DNA of 64,000 bases from an uncultured Bacteroidota bacterium (lineage in GTDB: Bacteria > Bacteroidota > Bacteroidia > AKYH767-A > JABDAW01), in the NCBI GenBank assembly GCA_903844645.1, contig CAIMUP010000010.1:1-64000 (forward strand). The letters run 5' to 3'. Under the pieces are notes generated by a model. It was not told the DNA's origin, ran no database searches, and saw only the letters and a list, made by a program, of their open reading frames with translations. Both the position numbers and the translations under genes were made by a program. Positions 17,597 through 26,651 of this stretch are shown one piece after another. Position 1 is the first letter of the stretch. The number at the start of each line of letters is the position of its first letter.

Positions 17597-18199
17597 ATGG
17601 AATCATTTGAAAAAATAAAATCAGATATACTGAATAGATTGCGGACTGAACTCCCCAAGAATCTGTTTTATCATTGCCCCGAACATACCGAAGATGTGCT
17701 TCAGGCTGCTGAAGAAATTGCAGAAAAAGAAGGCGTTGTCGGCGAAGATTTGCTGCTCCTGAAAGTGGCTGCCTTGTTTCACGATACCGGCTTCTTGATA
17801 GTGCATCGGGGGCATGAGGAACACAGTTGTATCGTGGCTACCGAGGCATTGACGAACTATGGTTTTTCTAATGAGCAGATAGCCCATGTTTGTGAATTAA
17901 TCATGGCTACGAAATTGCCTCAATCGCCTAAAGATAAATTAGGCGAAATACTTTGCGATGCCGACCTCGATTACCTCGGTCGCGACGACTTCTTCCCCAT
18001 CGGCAATACCTTGTATGATGAGATGATAGATTATCGTTTTTTAAAGGATGACAAGCAATGGAATCGGTTACAGGTAAGCTTTTTGGAGAATCATAAATAC
18101 TTTACCAAGACCTCTATCGAAAGCCGTACCGCTATCAAACAAAAACATCTGGATAGGATTAAGGAACTCGTCGCCTCTTACGACAAAGAGGATAATTGA
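17597..18199 (+). CDS. HD-domain phosphohydrolase
   Basis: 200 residues, one HD domain. Metal ligands are His30 (PEHTEDV), His62-Asp63 (LFHDTG) and a later Asp in LCDADLDYLGRDD. HD proteins cleave phosphomonoesters or phosphodiesters of nucleotides; no partner domain is present to narrow the substrate. The 3' end overlaps the 3' end of the convergent carrier-cNMP gene by 22 bp. That neighbour has a cyclic-nucleotide-binding domain, so a nucleotide-signalling link is possible but unproven. Confidence 0.85.
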   Translation: MESFEKIKSDILNRLRTELPKNLFYHCPEHTEDVLQAAEEIAEKEGVVGEDLLLLKVAALFHDTGFLIVHRGHEEHSCIVATEALTNYGFSNEQIAHVCELIMATKLPQSPKDKLGEILCDADLDYLGRDDFFPIGNTLYDEMIDYRFLKDDKQWNRLQVSFLENHKYFTKTSIESRTAIKQKHLDRIKELVASYDKEDN

Positions 18200-21100
18200 G
18201 ATTTTAATTTCAAGATCATCTCGTTTTCGTTTCTTATTCTCCGACACAATATCTTTAAGATACCTCTTGCCACTTCTTCCCGTTCAGACATCAGTTCGTA
18301 GAATGGAGCCTGGTCAATTCTTAATAATAACAAATCGGTTATTGCAGTCGCCGTTGCCGAGCGTGGTTCAGGATCGAGCAGGGATAATTCTCCAAAGAAA
18401 TCGCGGTTCTTCATCATCGCAAAGACGTTGTCGCCATCATGAATCTTCACTTCCCCTTCGTAGATGATGAACATGCAACTGCCGAGGTCGCCTTTATTGA
18501 AAATGGTTTCTCCTTGGGCGATTCTCTCTTCGTGAATGATGGAAGAAATATCCACTAAAACGTTTTCGGGTGTTTCGCGAAACAACCCTGTACTCTTGAG
18601 AACGATTACTTTCTCTATCTCAAGCAAATTCGACTCCGATTCAATTTGATGTTTACTCATTTCTGATAAATTATTTGTTGTAGTTTCGGCAAGGTGCTTT
18701 CCTTTCAAAGTATGATTGGCAGTATCCCTCAAGATTTTATAAGGATGATTGTAGAATAAGGCGATGGTATTCTTTTCAAATTCAGGATGGTTTTCGCAGT
18801 ACGAATGGATGGCAGTTACCTGTGTCCAGATATTGAATTTATTATCCGATTCCTTCAACACATGGCGGATGATTTTGTCAGGCGATTCCTTTTTGATATG
18901 GTATATCTTTGAAAGCTCCTCCGCCTTTGACGCTAATGGAATATCCTCTAACAAAACAATAAAGCGGCTTTGAATTTTCTTGGAAATATGATTGTCCAGA
19001 ATCTCCATCGCATTTGCTTTTTGGTCTTTGGAATGGAGATTGAATCCTTCCTTCGCTTTCTTAATAACGGCAGGGTCGTAGATAAGGCATAGCAAGTTGA
19101 ATATCTTTGAAATCCCTTGATGAATCTCCAATAACAAGGCATTACAAAATGCTTCATAAAACCCTTCGTGGCTCATGGAAGTATAAGCATGGTAGCACCA
19201 ACATGCCTTCTCGAACTCTTCTTCCAAATGCCGAATAATATCATCCCGCATTTCGAGAGGGGCAGCGAATTTTAGCAGAACTAAATTAATCAAAGCCTCA
19301 TTACGGATTCGGATGTTTCGATTATTAAGAAGATAAATCAATAATTCGCCAGACTTTGGAGTATGGATATGTCCGCAGATTCTGCATATACGCAAGGTCT
19401 TTTCGGTGTCATCGAATAGCTTGGGGAGCTTGAGGAAATCTTCAAAAGAACTCAATAATTCACCACCAAAAGGAATCAAGGATTTCATGGCTCGTTCAGC
19501 GTAAGCTGGTTTGTCGAGGAAATTTATCAGGTGTGGAATCAAGGCTGGGTTTAATAATTTACCACTTGTTTCAATGGCTTTATCAACCACAATTTCTCTT
19601 TCATCGTGAAAGTAGCGGATGATAGGTTGGTGGAAATTCTTTATCTTTAAATCACCAATTACCTCTGCGGCAAGAACACGTTCGTTAGTCTTTTCAGAAT
19701 TAATGAAGTTAAGCAGCTCCTGCCCTGCCAGTAACATCGCCTCTACGCCACCGCTTGTCATTAATCCGACGATGGCTCCTTTGCGGATGTGTATGTCGTG
19801 ATGATGAAGAAGCGGAAGGATATTCTCCGGAACCTCATGTTCAAAGGAGCAAAGAATCCTGATGGCAATCTCTCGCATGGCGATAGATTCGCCACTATCT
19901 ATTATCAGTTTTATATTAGGTAAGGCTTCTCTTATTTTAAGATTTTCAACTTTGGATAAGGCTTGCATTCGGACGTTGTGGTCTTCATGATTAAGCAGTT
20001 TGATGATGATCTCATTGAAATCGGGGGCTTGGATTTTCTGCAATAATTCTATTGAATAAATAACTTCTTCGGGGTGTATCGAATGTAGTTTATCATTCAG
20101 GATTTGCATGGTATTTTTATCTTTAATCGTGATCTCCTGATCGCCAAGGAACCGCTTCTTTACTGCATTCTTCAATACCCCGAAGTATTGCTTGCCTACA
20201 ATATTGGTAAAGATTATCCAGCCGATGATTGCCCCGAACAGAAAATAGTTGATGACATGCAGATTATTGTCTTCCGAGGATTTGTTTATCCAAAACAAAA
20301 TGATCCCGACCACACCATACCCGATAGGTTCTACTAAGCCTTTGACCACAGTATGTCCGTGTAATCTCAATTTCTTACTCAAGGGCTGGAAGAGGGTGAG
20401 GAAGATGGGTTCGTGGAGGCTCCGTTTCAAGATTTCGCTGATGACCATCATGGCAGAGAAAAGGAATACTATCTTAGAATGATCCGAAGGCAGGTCGGGC
20501 AGAAACGCGATTGCCAAAGAGACGATGAGCAGCAGAACCGGCATAATCATCAAGTTGGTTTTGATGCCCCATTCCTTAATAATGCGGCTCGAGAAGAATA
20601 TTTTGATGATGATGATTGCAGAATATACGATGGTAAAGAACAACGCGATAAAGTGTGCGAATTCCACGTCAGACGAGTGTCCGGGTTTCACAGTGGAGAG
20701 GAACGTATATTCAATAAAAGTAATCGCGACGATAACCAGAAACGCCGTGCCGGCAAGGGCGATGATCAATTCGTTCCTGAAAAATTGGGAGAGGTAAGAC
20801 GTGGATGCGACGGCTTCTCGTTGTTCATCCTGATGCTCGATTAATTCTTTCGGCATCTCTTTGATGATCTTCCGAAGGATGAACAGGGAGATTAAAAAAC
20901 ACAAGCCAGCAAAGGGAATGATCCAATCTATTCCGATGACATGAATCAAGAAACTCAACGACGAATATCCCAATACTTTTGGCAATACATCACCCACACT
21001 TATCAATGAAAATAATCGTTTGCCTTGCCGCACATTGAACATGAGGGAGGTCATCCCCCAAAATTCCAACGAGCAAAGCAGGTAGAGCACACGATACCAT

Positions 21101-21462
21101 ACCATGATTAAAACAGCTAACCATGCGCCATGAAACGTGAGCATCCCGACCCAAAGCAGGATGACGGAAATCAGGACAAATATCCCGACCATGAACATGA
21201 ATTTGGCGGCAGAAAAACGGTGTTCTCCTCCGGCATAAATCCTCCCGATAATTAATAATGTGACGGACGAATAGATATACGTCCAGGCTAAATCAGTCAC
21301 TTCAAAGGTGTGTAAAAAGATGGTGTTGGCAGCGACATAGAAGAAGGCGATACCGATAGATTGGAAGAAATGATGCAAAAATAACAGCCACACATTCGCC
21401 TGTTCATCGGGGCGGACCATCAGGATTTTAAGAGCCGCGGTGCTGAATTTGCTATTTGCCAA
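18178..21462 (-). CDS. Nucleotide-carrier-like / HEAT repeat / cNMP-binding fusion
   Basis: 1094 residues in three blocks. Residues 1-~430 hold about twelve membrane segments resembling the Npt/Tlc ATP:ADP carrier branch of the MFS. Residues ~450-870 are HEAT-like helical repeats (for example DHNVRMQALSKVENLKIREA and HDIHIRKGAIVGLMTSGGVE). Residues ~960-1085 are a cyclic-nucleotide-binding domain with the phosphate cassette FFGELSLLDPEPRSATATA. The parts suggest a transporter gated by a cyclic nucleotide through a solenoid; the cargo is unknown. It has a TAAATTTG box at 21491. The 3' end overlaps the HD gene by 22 bp. Confidence 0.83.
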   Translation of the reverse strand: MANSKFSTAALKILMVRPDEQANVWLLFLHHFFQSIGIAFFYVAANTIFLHTFEVTDLAWTYIYSSVTLLIIGRIYAGGEHRFSAAKFMFMVGIFVLISVILLWVGMLTFHGAWLAVLIMVWYRVLYLLCSLEFWGMTSLMFNVRQGKRLFSLISVGDVLPKVLGYSSLSFLIHVIGIDWIIPFAGLCFLISLFILRKIIKEMPKELIEHQDEQREAVASTSYLSQFFRNELIIALAGTAFLVIVAITFIEYTFLSTVKPGHSSDVEFAHFIALFFTIVYSAIIIIKIFFSSRIIKEWGIKTNLMIMPVLLLIVSLAIAFLPDLPSDHSKIVFLFSAMMVISEILKRSLHEPIFLTLFQPLSKKLRLHGHTVVKGLVEPIGYGVVGIILFWINKSSEDNNLHVINYFLFGAIIGWIIFTNIVGKQYFGVLKNAVKKRFLGDQEITIKDKNTMQILNDKLHSIHPEEVIYSIELLQKIQAPDFNEIIIKLLNHEDHNVRMQALSKVENLKIREALPNIKLIIDSGESIAMREIAIRILCSFEHEVPENILPLLHHHDIHIRKGAIVGLMTSGGVEAMLLAGQELLNFINSEKTNERVLAAEVIGDLKIKNFHQPIIRYFHDEREIVVDKAIETSGKLLNPALIPHLINFLDKPAYAERAMKSLIPFGGELLSSFEDFLKLPKLFDDTEKTLRICRICGHIHTPKSGELLIYLLNNRNIRIRNEALINLVLLKFAAPLEMRDDIIRHLEEEFEKACWCYHAYTSMSHEGFYEAFCNALLLEIHQGISKIFNLLCLIYDPAVIKKAKEGFNLHSKDQKANAMEILDNHISKKIQSRFIVLLEDIPLASKAEELSKIYHIKKESPDKIIRHVLKESDNKFNIWTQVTAIHSYCENHPEFEKNTIALFYNHPYKILRDTANHTLKGKHLAETTTNNLSEMSKHQIESESNLLEIEKVIVLKSTGLFRETPENVLVDISSIIHEERIAQGETIFNKGDLGSCMFIIYEGEVKIHDGDNVFAMMKNRDFFGELSLLDPEPRSATATAITDLLLLRIDQAPFYELMSEREEVARGILKILCRRIRNENEMILKLKSQLSSLS

Positions 21463-21490
21463 TGTGCGTTTTATGTTTTGTTTGAGGGGT

Positions 21491-21498
21491 CAAATTTA
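21491..21498 (-). promoter_or_regulatory. -7 box for the carrier-cNMP fusion
   Basis: TAAATTTG on minus, 29 bp before the start at 21462. Confidence 0.55.
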
Positions 21499-21586
21499 GG
21501 AAAAGATTGGTTTTATAAGTAGAGGGAATAAACAATCTTCCTTTTTATTTACCTTTTCGGAGCAGAAAATCCTGAATAACCTCCTC

Positions 21587-21754
21587 AAAAGGACTTCTGG
21601 TTTTATGAAAAGGAGTTACGGTTTTGTTAAAACCGTAACTCCTTTTGGCAAAACCGGCTTTCATTTTCATAAAAGGAACTTTCATTTTGCCAAAAGGAGT
21701 TGTCCTTTTCTCAAAAGCATTTCTGCTTTTGGCAAAAACACAACTCCTTTTGAG
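21587..21754. repeat. 21-bp array R5 (8 divergent units)
   Basis: Eight consecutive 21-bp frames start at 21587, 21608, 21629, 21650, 21671, 21692, 21713 and 21734. Every unit has AAAA at positions 1-4 and TTTT at 15-18, while the ten bases between vary (for example GGAGTTACGG, CCGTAACTCC, GCATTTCTGC). Units 2 and 3 form an exact 18-bp hairpin (21608-21625 with 21629-21646). Located between two minus-strand genes. Confidence 0.88.
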
Positions 21755-21836
21755 GCATTAAATAAGGAATTCACCCCTCCTTCAAAAGGGAATTACCAGA
21801 AATGGAGGTCTGTTTCCAGACCTTAAAAGGAAGAAT

Positions 21837-22232
21837 TTAGGAGCCTAAATCCTCGAAATTAACATCGGTATAGCTCGACGACTTCGATGTTTCTTCAGGA
21901 GCGGGAGTCGGTTCGGCACTTTCCTCATGAGTTCTCACCGGTCGTTCCGGCATCGGCGGACGGTTGGCTTTGGTATAATCCATCGCCTCGGTAAGACCTT
22001 CCATAAATTTTTCAAAATCCTCCACATGGATATGCAACCTGTTCTTTTGGAACGACGAACTGCCATCTTCATGAAAGTTTTTTCTGCTTTCAGTAACGAT
22101 AATGAAAAGGTCGTTCACCCTGTTTTGTTTCACATCGAAGAAGTAGGTCCTTTTGCCTGCTCTCACAGATTTGCTGAAGACTTCATTGTGGTTTTCACGG
22201 TCTCCATAGCTTCTTTTTTCCTGATTTTCCAT
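21837..22232 (-). CDS. PUR family (DUF3276) nucleic-acid-binding protein
   Basis: 131 residues. The PUR-alpha-like fold is seen in residues ~15-90: VFSKSVRAGKRTYFFDVKQN, LFIIVTESRK, FQKNRLHIHVEDFEKF. This is the normal length of the Bacteroidota DUF3276 proteins, which bind single-stranded DNA or RNA. The C-terminal ~40 residues are a Pro/Glu/Ser-rich tail. It is monocistronic with a TACTTTCG box at 22269. Confidence 0.9.
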   Translation of the reverse strand: MENQEKRSYGDRENHNEVFSKSVRAGKRTYFFDVKQNRVNDLFIIVTESRKNFHEDGSSSFQKNRLHIHVEDFEKFMEGLTEAMDYTKANRPPMPERPVRTHEESAEPTPAPEETSKSSSYTDVNFEDLGS

Positions 22233-22268
22233 TTGTAATTATCTATTAATTATTGAACTATTTAAGTG

Positions 22269-22276
22269 CGAAAGTA
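22269..22276 (-). promoter_or_regulatory. -7 box for the PUR gene
   Basis: TACTTTCG on minus, 37 bp before the ATG; last-but-one base differs from TAnnTTTG. Confidence 0.45.
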
Positions 22277-22296
22277 TAAAAATCTAAATTCATTTC

Positions 22297-23055
22297 TCAA
22301 CCCTTCTTGGTCGGATGTTCATAAATCCTGAATTTTCCCATACCTATTCGTTGAATGAAATGGATAAGAGAAGTTTTCAAAACGCCCATCCCATACACGC
22401 TGCTCCTGCGGAAGGAGATTGACGATGCCTCCTCGAAATACTTGGTAGGGCAGGTAACCTCCGCAATCTCGAAACCAGCCATAAAAACTTGGGAAAGGAA
22501 TTGATTATCGAAAACGAAATTGTCGGAATTGGCATGGTAATTTATATTTAATAAAACCTCTTTCGAGAAAGCCCGATAGCCCGTATGGTATTCCGAAAGC
22601 TTCTGCCCGATAAGGATATTTTGAGTCGCGGTAAGCATCCTGTTGAAGACATATTTATAATATGGCATACCCCCTTTCAAAGCTCCGCCCCCGAGAATCC
22701 GAGAACCTAACACCACCGGGTACAAGCCTTGCGCAATAATGCTCGCCATAGCCGGAATCAGCAACGGCGTATATTGATAATCGGGATGCAGCATGATGAT
22801 AATATCGCCCCCAAGCTCCAAAGCCTTGTCGTAACAAGTCTTTTGGTTGCCGCCATAGCCCTTATTCTTTTCATGGCGAATGATATGTTTAATCCCGATT
22901 TCCTTGCCCACTTCCATCGTCCGGTCGGTGCTATGGTCATCCACGAGGACCACTTCATCAACAATGTCAAACGGAATCTCGCCGTATGTTTTACGAAGCG
23001 TCAACTCTGCATTGTAAGCCGGGAGGACGATAATTAATTTCTTGCCATTGATCAT
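22297..23055 (-). CDS. Family 2 glycosyltransferase, dolichyl-phosphate-mannose-synthase-like
   Basis: 252 residues, GT-A fold. Landmarks are VLPAYNAELTL, the nucleotide-binding VDDHSTDRT (Asp39-Asp40), the metal-binding HPDYQY, and FVFDNQFLSQ with FEEASSISFRRS downstream. There is no C-terminal membrane pair, so it resembles the soluble DPM1-like group that transfers a sugar from a nucleotide donor to a polyprenyl phosphate. It starts 3 bp after the large TPR membrane protein, so the two are cotranscribed. That partner looks like a glycosyltransferase using a lipid-linked sugar, so this enzyme may make its donor. Confidence 0.85.
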   Translation of the reverse strand: MINGKKLIIVLPAYNAELTLRKTYGEIPFDIVDEVVLVDDHSTDRTMEVGKEIGIKHIIRHEKNKGYGGNQKTCYDKALELGGDIIIMLHPDYQYTPLLIPAMASIIAQGLYPVVLGSRILGGGALKGGMPYYKYVFNRMLTATQNILIGQKLSEYHTGYRAFSKEVLLNINYHANSDNFVFDNQFLSQVFMAGFEIAEVTCPTKYFEEASSISFRRSSVYGMGVLKTSLIHFIQRIGMGKFRIYEHPTKKG

Positions 23056-23058
23056 AAG

Positions 23059-25260
23059 TTACTGTTGTTTTTTAAGATTAGGGTCTAATTCAAATGCCTT
23101 TTCCAAATATTGTTTTCCTTCAGCAGCCCTGCCTATAATATTATACGTTACCCCAAGATTCAGATAGAACTTTGCGTACTTAGGATTCATCTGTATCGCT
23201 TTTTGAAGAGTAGCAATGGCTTCGTCATATTTCTTTTGAACACCATAACAAACGCCCATGTTTTCATAAGCCTCCCAGTTCTGTGGGTCTACCTGAATTG
23301 CCTTTTGCAGATAAAAGATTGATGAATCCATAAGGTTCATTTGTTTTCCGAATATCATGCCCATCAAAGCATAAGCTGCGCTATAGTCAGGCTTTACCAT
23401 GACGGCTTTTCTTATTGTTTGGAGGGCTTTATCGGCATAGTTTAATTTGATATACGCTTCCGCCGCCTGGTAATAATCTTCCGAATTGTCTGAAGTACGG
23501 GTAGCAAGCATCTCATAGAATTCGGCTTCCTTCGGATAGTTTTTCCATTCGTTAAACAATACTTTCAGATTGTTCGCAGCATTGCCGTAATGTGGATTTA
23601 ATCGCAAACAATTATCCAAAGCATACAACGCGGAATCATATTGCTTATCCCCTAAGAGGTACGCATTACCCAGCAACAGCCACGCTTCGGTGTATTTTGG
23701 ATTTACTTTAATTGCTTTCTTGAGATACGGTTTCGCCATGTTGATAGTATCCAACCGATGCTTCGGATCTTTCAATACTTTCCCCGCATCGACTAAAGTT
23801 CCACCGCAAGCATTATTGATTTTTGCACTTTCGGTAGATACTTGTACATCGGTGAAGAACAGGGTGGTGTTATCCTTCCAATCTCTATTGCGAGCCATTG
23901 TCTTGATAGAATATAAGCCAAGCACCACTAATAAAATATAGAACGTTGGCTTGTAATCTACAATCGCCCAATCAGGAAGAATATCTTGATAACTTCTATT
24001 GATAATTGGTTTTGGAAATGCCCGTGTAGCAAGCATATTAAGGTAATACGCTATTACAAAACAGAAGCCGAGGGACGGTATAAATACAAATCGTTCGGAC
24101 ATGGTGGTACCAATGGGGAAGGCTACGTTTGACACTAACGCAAACATGACGAAGAAGAAAATGATAGACCATGACAGTATCGTTTTTTTGCGAAACTGCA
24201 TCACTACAATCACTCCCAAGCCGATAATTAATAAAGCCGAAGCTATCGTTCCGACATCGCTGAATGATTTTAACGGAATCTGATTAAAATAATAATCACT
24301 CGTTAACGGATGCGGGAAAACCATCAACAGAAAATACCGCCCCACGGTGTAGATTATCGTACAATATTTCTGAATATCGGTAGCATCTACGAAGGGATTG
24401 TTCATGATCTCCGGTATCTGTGCATTGATGCCGCTCGGGGTGAACTTAGCGCGGATGGCAACAAAAATAACGGTTACGATAAAGGTAGGTACTAATATCA
24501 TCCCATAATCCTTCATCGTAACGGTGCGAAAATAGTATAACGTAAGCGGAATGATGATGATAAACATGATAGAGTTCTCTTTCGATATTAACCCTAGGAA
24601 AAACAATCCAGTGCCAATTAATACATCCTTCAGCTTGCGTCCTTCATCAATATATTTCAGGAAATAAATAGCCGAAAAGATGCTGAATAAAAGCGAGAAT
24701 ATTTCATCCCGACCTTTGATGCTGGAAACAGCTTCGGTATGCACGGGGTGGGTAATATAAAGCAAGGTCGTGATGAGCGGTATCGCAGAATGTTCCAACA
24801 GTTTCAGATGCGTGGATGCCAGTATTTTCTTAATAAAAAGATAAACGCCGATGCCGCAAAAGGCAAAGAATAAGACATTAAAAAAGTGGCTGATATGCGG
24901 GTTCTGCCCAAAGAATTGCACTTCGATAGCGAAGGTGAGCAGCGACAAAGGACGGTATCTGCCTCCCGCAACATTGTTCGTATTTCCTTTGAAGAAGCCT
25001 ACAAAAAGGTCGGTTGTGAATATCTTGGGGATACCGCGAAATCCTTGCAGGGTATAGTCGTTATTCGTTATTACGATGGCATCATCTACGGCATAATCGC
25101 TCAATACGGTATTGCCATAAACGATAAAAGTAATGGCAAAGATGAACCAGTATAAGCGATTCTGATAAAACTTCACCGGTCCTGCTTTGCCCAATGGCAG
25201 GGGCTTTGCAGCTCGTGCCTGTGTCTTCTTATTACTTTTATCTTGCGTTGTTTTGCTCAT
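23059..25260 (-). CDS. TMTC-like membrane protein with TPR repeats
   Basis: 733 residues. About ten membrane segments in residues ~35-460, with an early acidic loop DYAVDDAIVITNNDYTLQGF and a second motif YITHPVHTEAVSSIKGRDE, both typical of the TMTC/PMT-type (GT-C) O-mannosyltransferases. Residues ~500-730 contain about six tetratricopeptide repeats (AWLLLGNAYLLGDKQYDSAL, AYENMGVCYGVQKKYDEAIA). The adjacent glycosyltransferase could supply polyprenyl-phosphate sugar, making a small protein-glycosylation pair. Function is inferred from fold and context. Confidence 0.82.
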   Translation of the reverse strand: MSKTTQDKSNKKTQARAAKPLPLGKAGPVKFYQNRLYWFIFAITFIVYGNTVLSDYAVDDAIVITNNDYTLQGFRGIPKIFTTDLFVGFFKGNTNNVAGGRYRPLSLLTFAIEVQFFGQNPHISHFFNVLFFAFCGIGVYLFIKKILASTHLKLLEHSAIPLITTLLYITHPVHTEAVSSIKGRDEIFSLLFSIFSAIYFLKYIDEGRKLKDVLIGTGLFFLGLISKENSIMFIIIIPLTLYYFRTVTMKDYGMILVPTFIVTVIFVAIRAKFTPSGINAQIPEIMNNPFVDATDIQKYCTIIYTVGRYFLLMVFPHPLTSDYYFNQIPLKSFSDVGTIASALLIIGLGVIVVMQFRKKTILSWSIIFFFVMFALVSNVAFPIGTTMSERFVFIPSLGFCFVIAYYLNMLATRAFPKPIINRSYQDILPDWAIVDYKPTFYILLVVLGLYSIKTMARNRDWKDNTTLFFTDVQVSTESAKINNACGGTLVDAGKVLKDPKHRLDTINMAKPYLKKAIKVNPKYTEAWLLLGNAYLLGDKQYDSALYALDNCLRLNPHYGNAANNLKVLFNEWKNYPKEAEFYEMLATRTSDNSEDYYQAAEAYIKLNYADKALQTIRKAVMVKPDYSAAYALMGMIFGKQMNLMDSSIFYLQKAIQVDPQNWEAYENMGVCYGVQKKYDEAIATLQKAIQMNPKYAKFYLNLGVTYNIIGRAAEGKQYLEKAFELDPNLKKQQ

Positions 25261-25385
25261 ACATCTTCAATCCTTTCGGGGGTAATTCTCGTTTTTTAAC
25301 TCTGCAAAGATGAACTTTTGAAATGAAATAACCAAATTTATCCCTAATTTTCTTTTTTATTATTACACAATACCGAACGAAAAAA

Positions 25386-25408
25386 CCCTTCGGAGGATGA
25401 CCGAAGGG
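25386..25408 (-). terminator. Terminator of the 25438 gene
   Basis: Perfect 8-bp stem CCCTTCGG / CCGAAGGG, 7-base loop, and TTTTTTC on the minus strand. Confidence 0.9.
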
Positions 25409-25437
25409 CTTCTGATTTTATTAAAAATACCACCGAA

Positions 25438-26076
25438 TTACTCCCCCAGAAAAGGCTTCCAATCCGACCAAACCTTGGTCTTGTCAGTGCCGTCATAGCA
25501 CACTCTCACTTCGTAATCTACGCCGTGAATGAACCCGTCCACAATCAAAATATGTTTATCCGTAGAATGTTTTTCCACCACCGCCCCCGTCGCCATATTT
25601 TTCACCTCGATATAGGTACCATGACAATATTTCAAAGACTTCACAATGTTAATCTCCGCCCTTCCCGTAACGCCCTTCACGGGATCAATACTATTGATTA
25701 CAGCTTGATCCATCTGCCCCACCTCTTCCCCTGGTTTCGCCATCGTCAAACCGGTGCTTGCCAATGCCACTTCGTTCCCAGTCCGCTGCGTATTTGCCTG
25801 CACCGCGATGCCATGCAAAGCGGTATGAAATAAATCCATTTTGGCAGCTGCAAGCAGATGATCATTAGGAGCATCCGTCTCGATCGCCTTATCCTGCGCC
25901 GTTCTCCAAACATTCCCCGCAGTGATGCAATCAGCCGCCGTGGTCAGCAGCCAGATAAAGTAAGTGTTGCCGATAATTCCGATTCCAGATGTCCCGAATG
26001 CACCTTTGATGCGAATCAAAATCTCGTTCGTTTCATCAATCGTCTTCTCTCCATAAAATGTAATTACTTTTGGCAT
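25438..26076 (-). CDS. Unknown protein with fibronectin-like C-terminus
   Basis: 212 residues, no signal peptide. The N-terminal part (~1-110) is a mixed region with two helix-like stretches (TTAADCITAGNVWRTAQDKA, LLAAAKMDLFHTALHGIAVQ). The C-terminal ~90 residues have the strand pattern of a fibronectin type III domain, ending in YEVRVCYDGTDKTKVWSDWK. I do not recognise a named family. Single-gene unit with a TATATTTG box at 26115 and a strong terminator. Its overall plan may resemble the partial gene at 1-735. Confidence 0.78.
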   Translation of the reverse strand: MPKVITFYGEKTIDETNEILIRIKGAFGTSGIGIIGNTYFIWLLTTAADCITAGNVWRTAQDKAIETDAPNDHLLAAAKMDLFHTALHGIAVQANTQRTGNEVALASTGLTMAKPGEEVGQMDQAVINSIDPVKGVTGRAEINIVKSLKYCHGTYIEVKNMATGAVVEKHSTDKHILIVDGFIHGVDYEVRVCYDGTDKTKVWSDWKPFLGE

Positions 26077-26114
26077 TGTTAATTTATTATAAATATGAAT
26101 TAGTTTTAAGACCG

Positions 26115-26122
26115 CAAATATA
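26115..26122 (-). promoter_or_regulatory. -7 box for the 25438 gene
   Basis: TATATTTG followed by CGG on minus, 39 bp before the ATG. Confidence 0.6.
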
Positions 26123-26226
26123 GAAATATTTTTATTAATAAAAAAAATGCTTTGAAAAAAAATTTGAAATCGGGGACTTTTTTATGGAATTCTTGAGGTA
26201 TAAAAGGTAAATTCTAAGTCCAAAAT

Positions 26227-26415
26227 GGGAAGCCTTTTTGAGGAAACGGGGAGCCTTTTCGAGGAAGTGGGAAGCCATTTTGAGAAAACGGGAAGCCATT
26301 TTATCCATCCCGAAACCCGTTTTATTGTTCCCGAAACACTTTTTAATAAAACGGATTCACGGAACAATAAAACGGGTTCACGCTTTGCCTAAACGAGTTA
26401 CAGTTTTGCCTAAAC
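26227..26415. repeat. 21-bp array R6 (9 units, mosaic)
   Basis: The 21-bp phase holds from 26227 to 26415 while the unit changes. Four units begin GGGAAGCC or GGGGAGCC (26227, 26248, 26269, 26290), two begin CGAAAC (26311, 26332), and three are GATTCACGG/GGTTCACG/GAGTTACAG types (26353, 26374, 26395). The last type resembles units in R10 and R5. Lies in a divergent gap. Confidence 0.85.
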
Positions 26416-26600
26416 TGTAACTCCGTAACGTAAAAACCAAATTTTCGAGCCTTCCAAAGCCTGACTTTTTGCCCCTTCGGGGGATAAAAATGAAGTCCTC
26501 GAAGGCTGTAATTCCCAAATCCCCCGAAATTTTTCTTCCTCCGATAGAATATTAATACCCCCGAAAACGAAGCCCTGTTTCAACAATTCCAAGTTCCTGA
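26416..26600. other. Gene-free spacer right of R6
   Basis: No credible gene. The 60-codon minus-strand frame at 26410-26592 has no promoter or family. CCCCTTCGGGGG near 26472 is a small perfect palindrome. Confidence 0.4.
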
Positions 26601-26623
26601 TTAATTGCTCCTAATTAATTTTA

Positions 26624-26631
26624 TAGTTTTG
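26624..26631 (+). promoter_or_regulatory. -7 box for the methylase
   Basis: TAGTTTTG followed by CCGCT, with TTG at 26605-26607; 20 bp before the ATG at 26652. Confidence 0.6.
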
Positions 26632-26651
26632 CCGCTTAATAAAAATTAATC

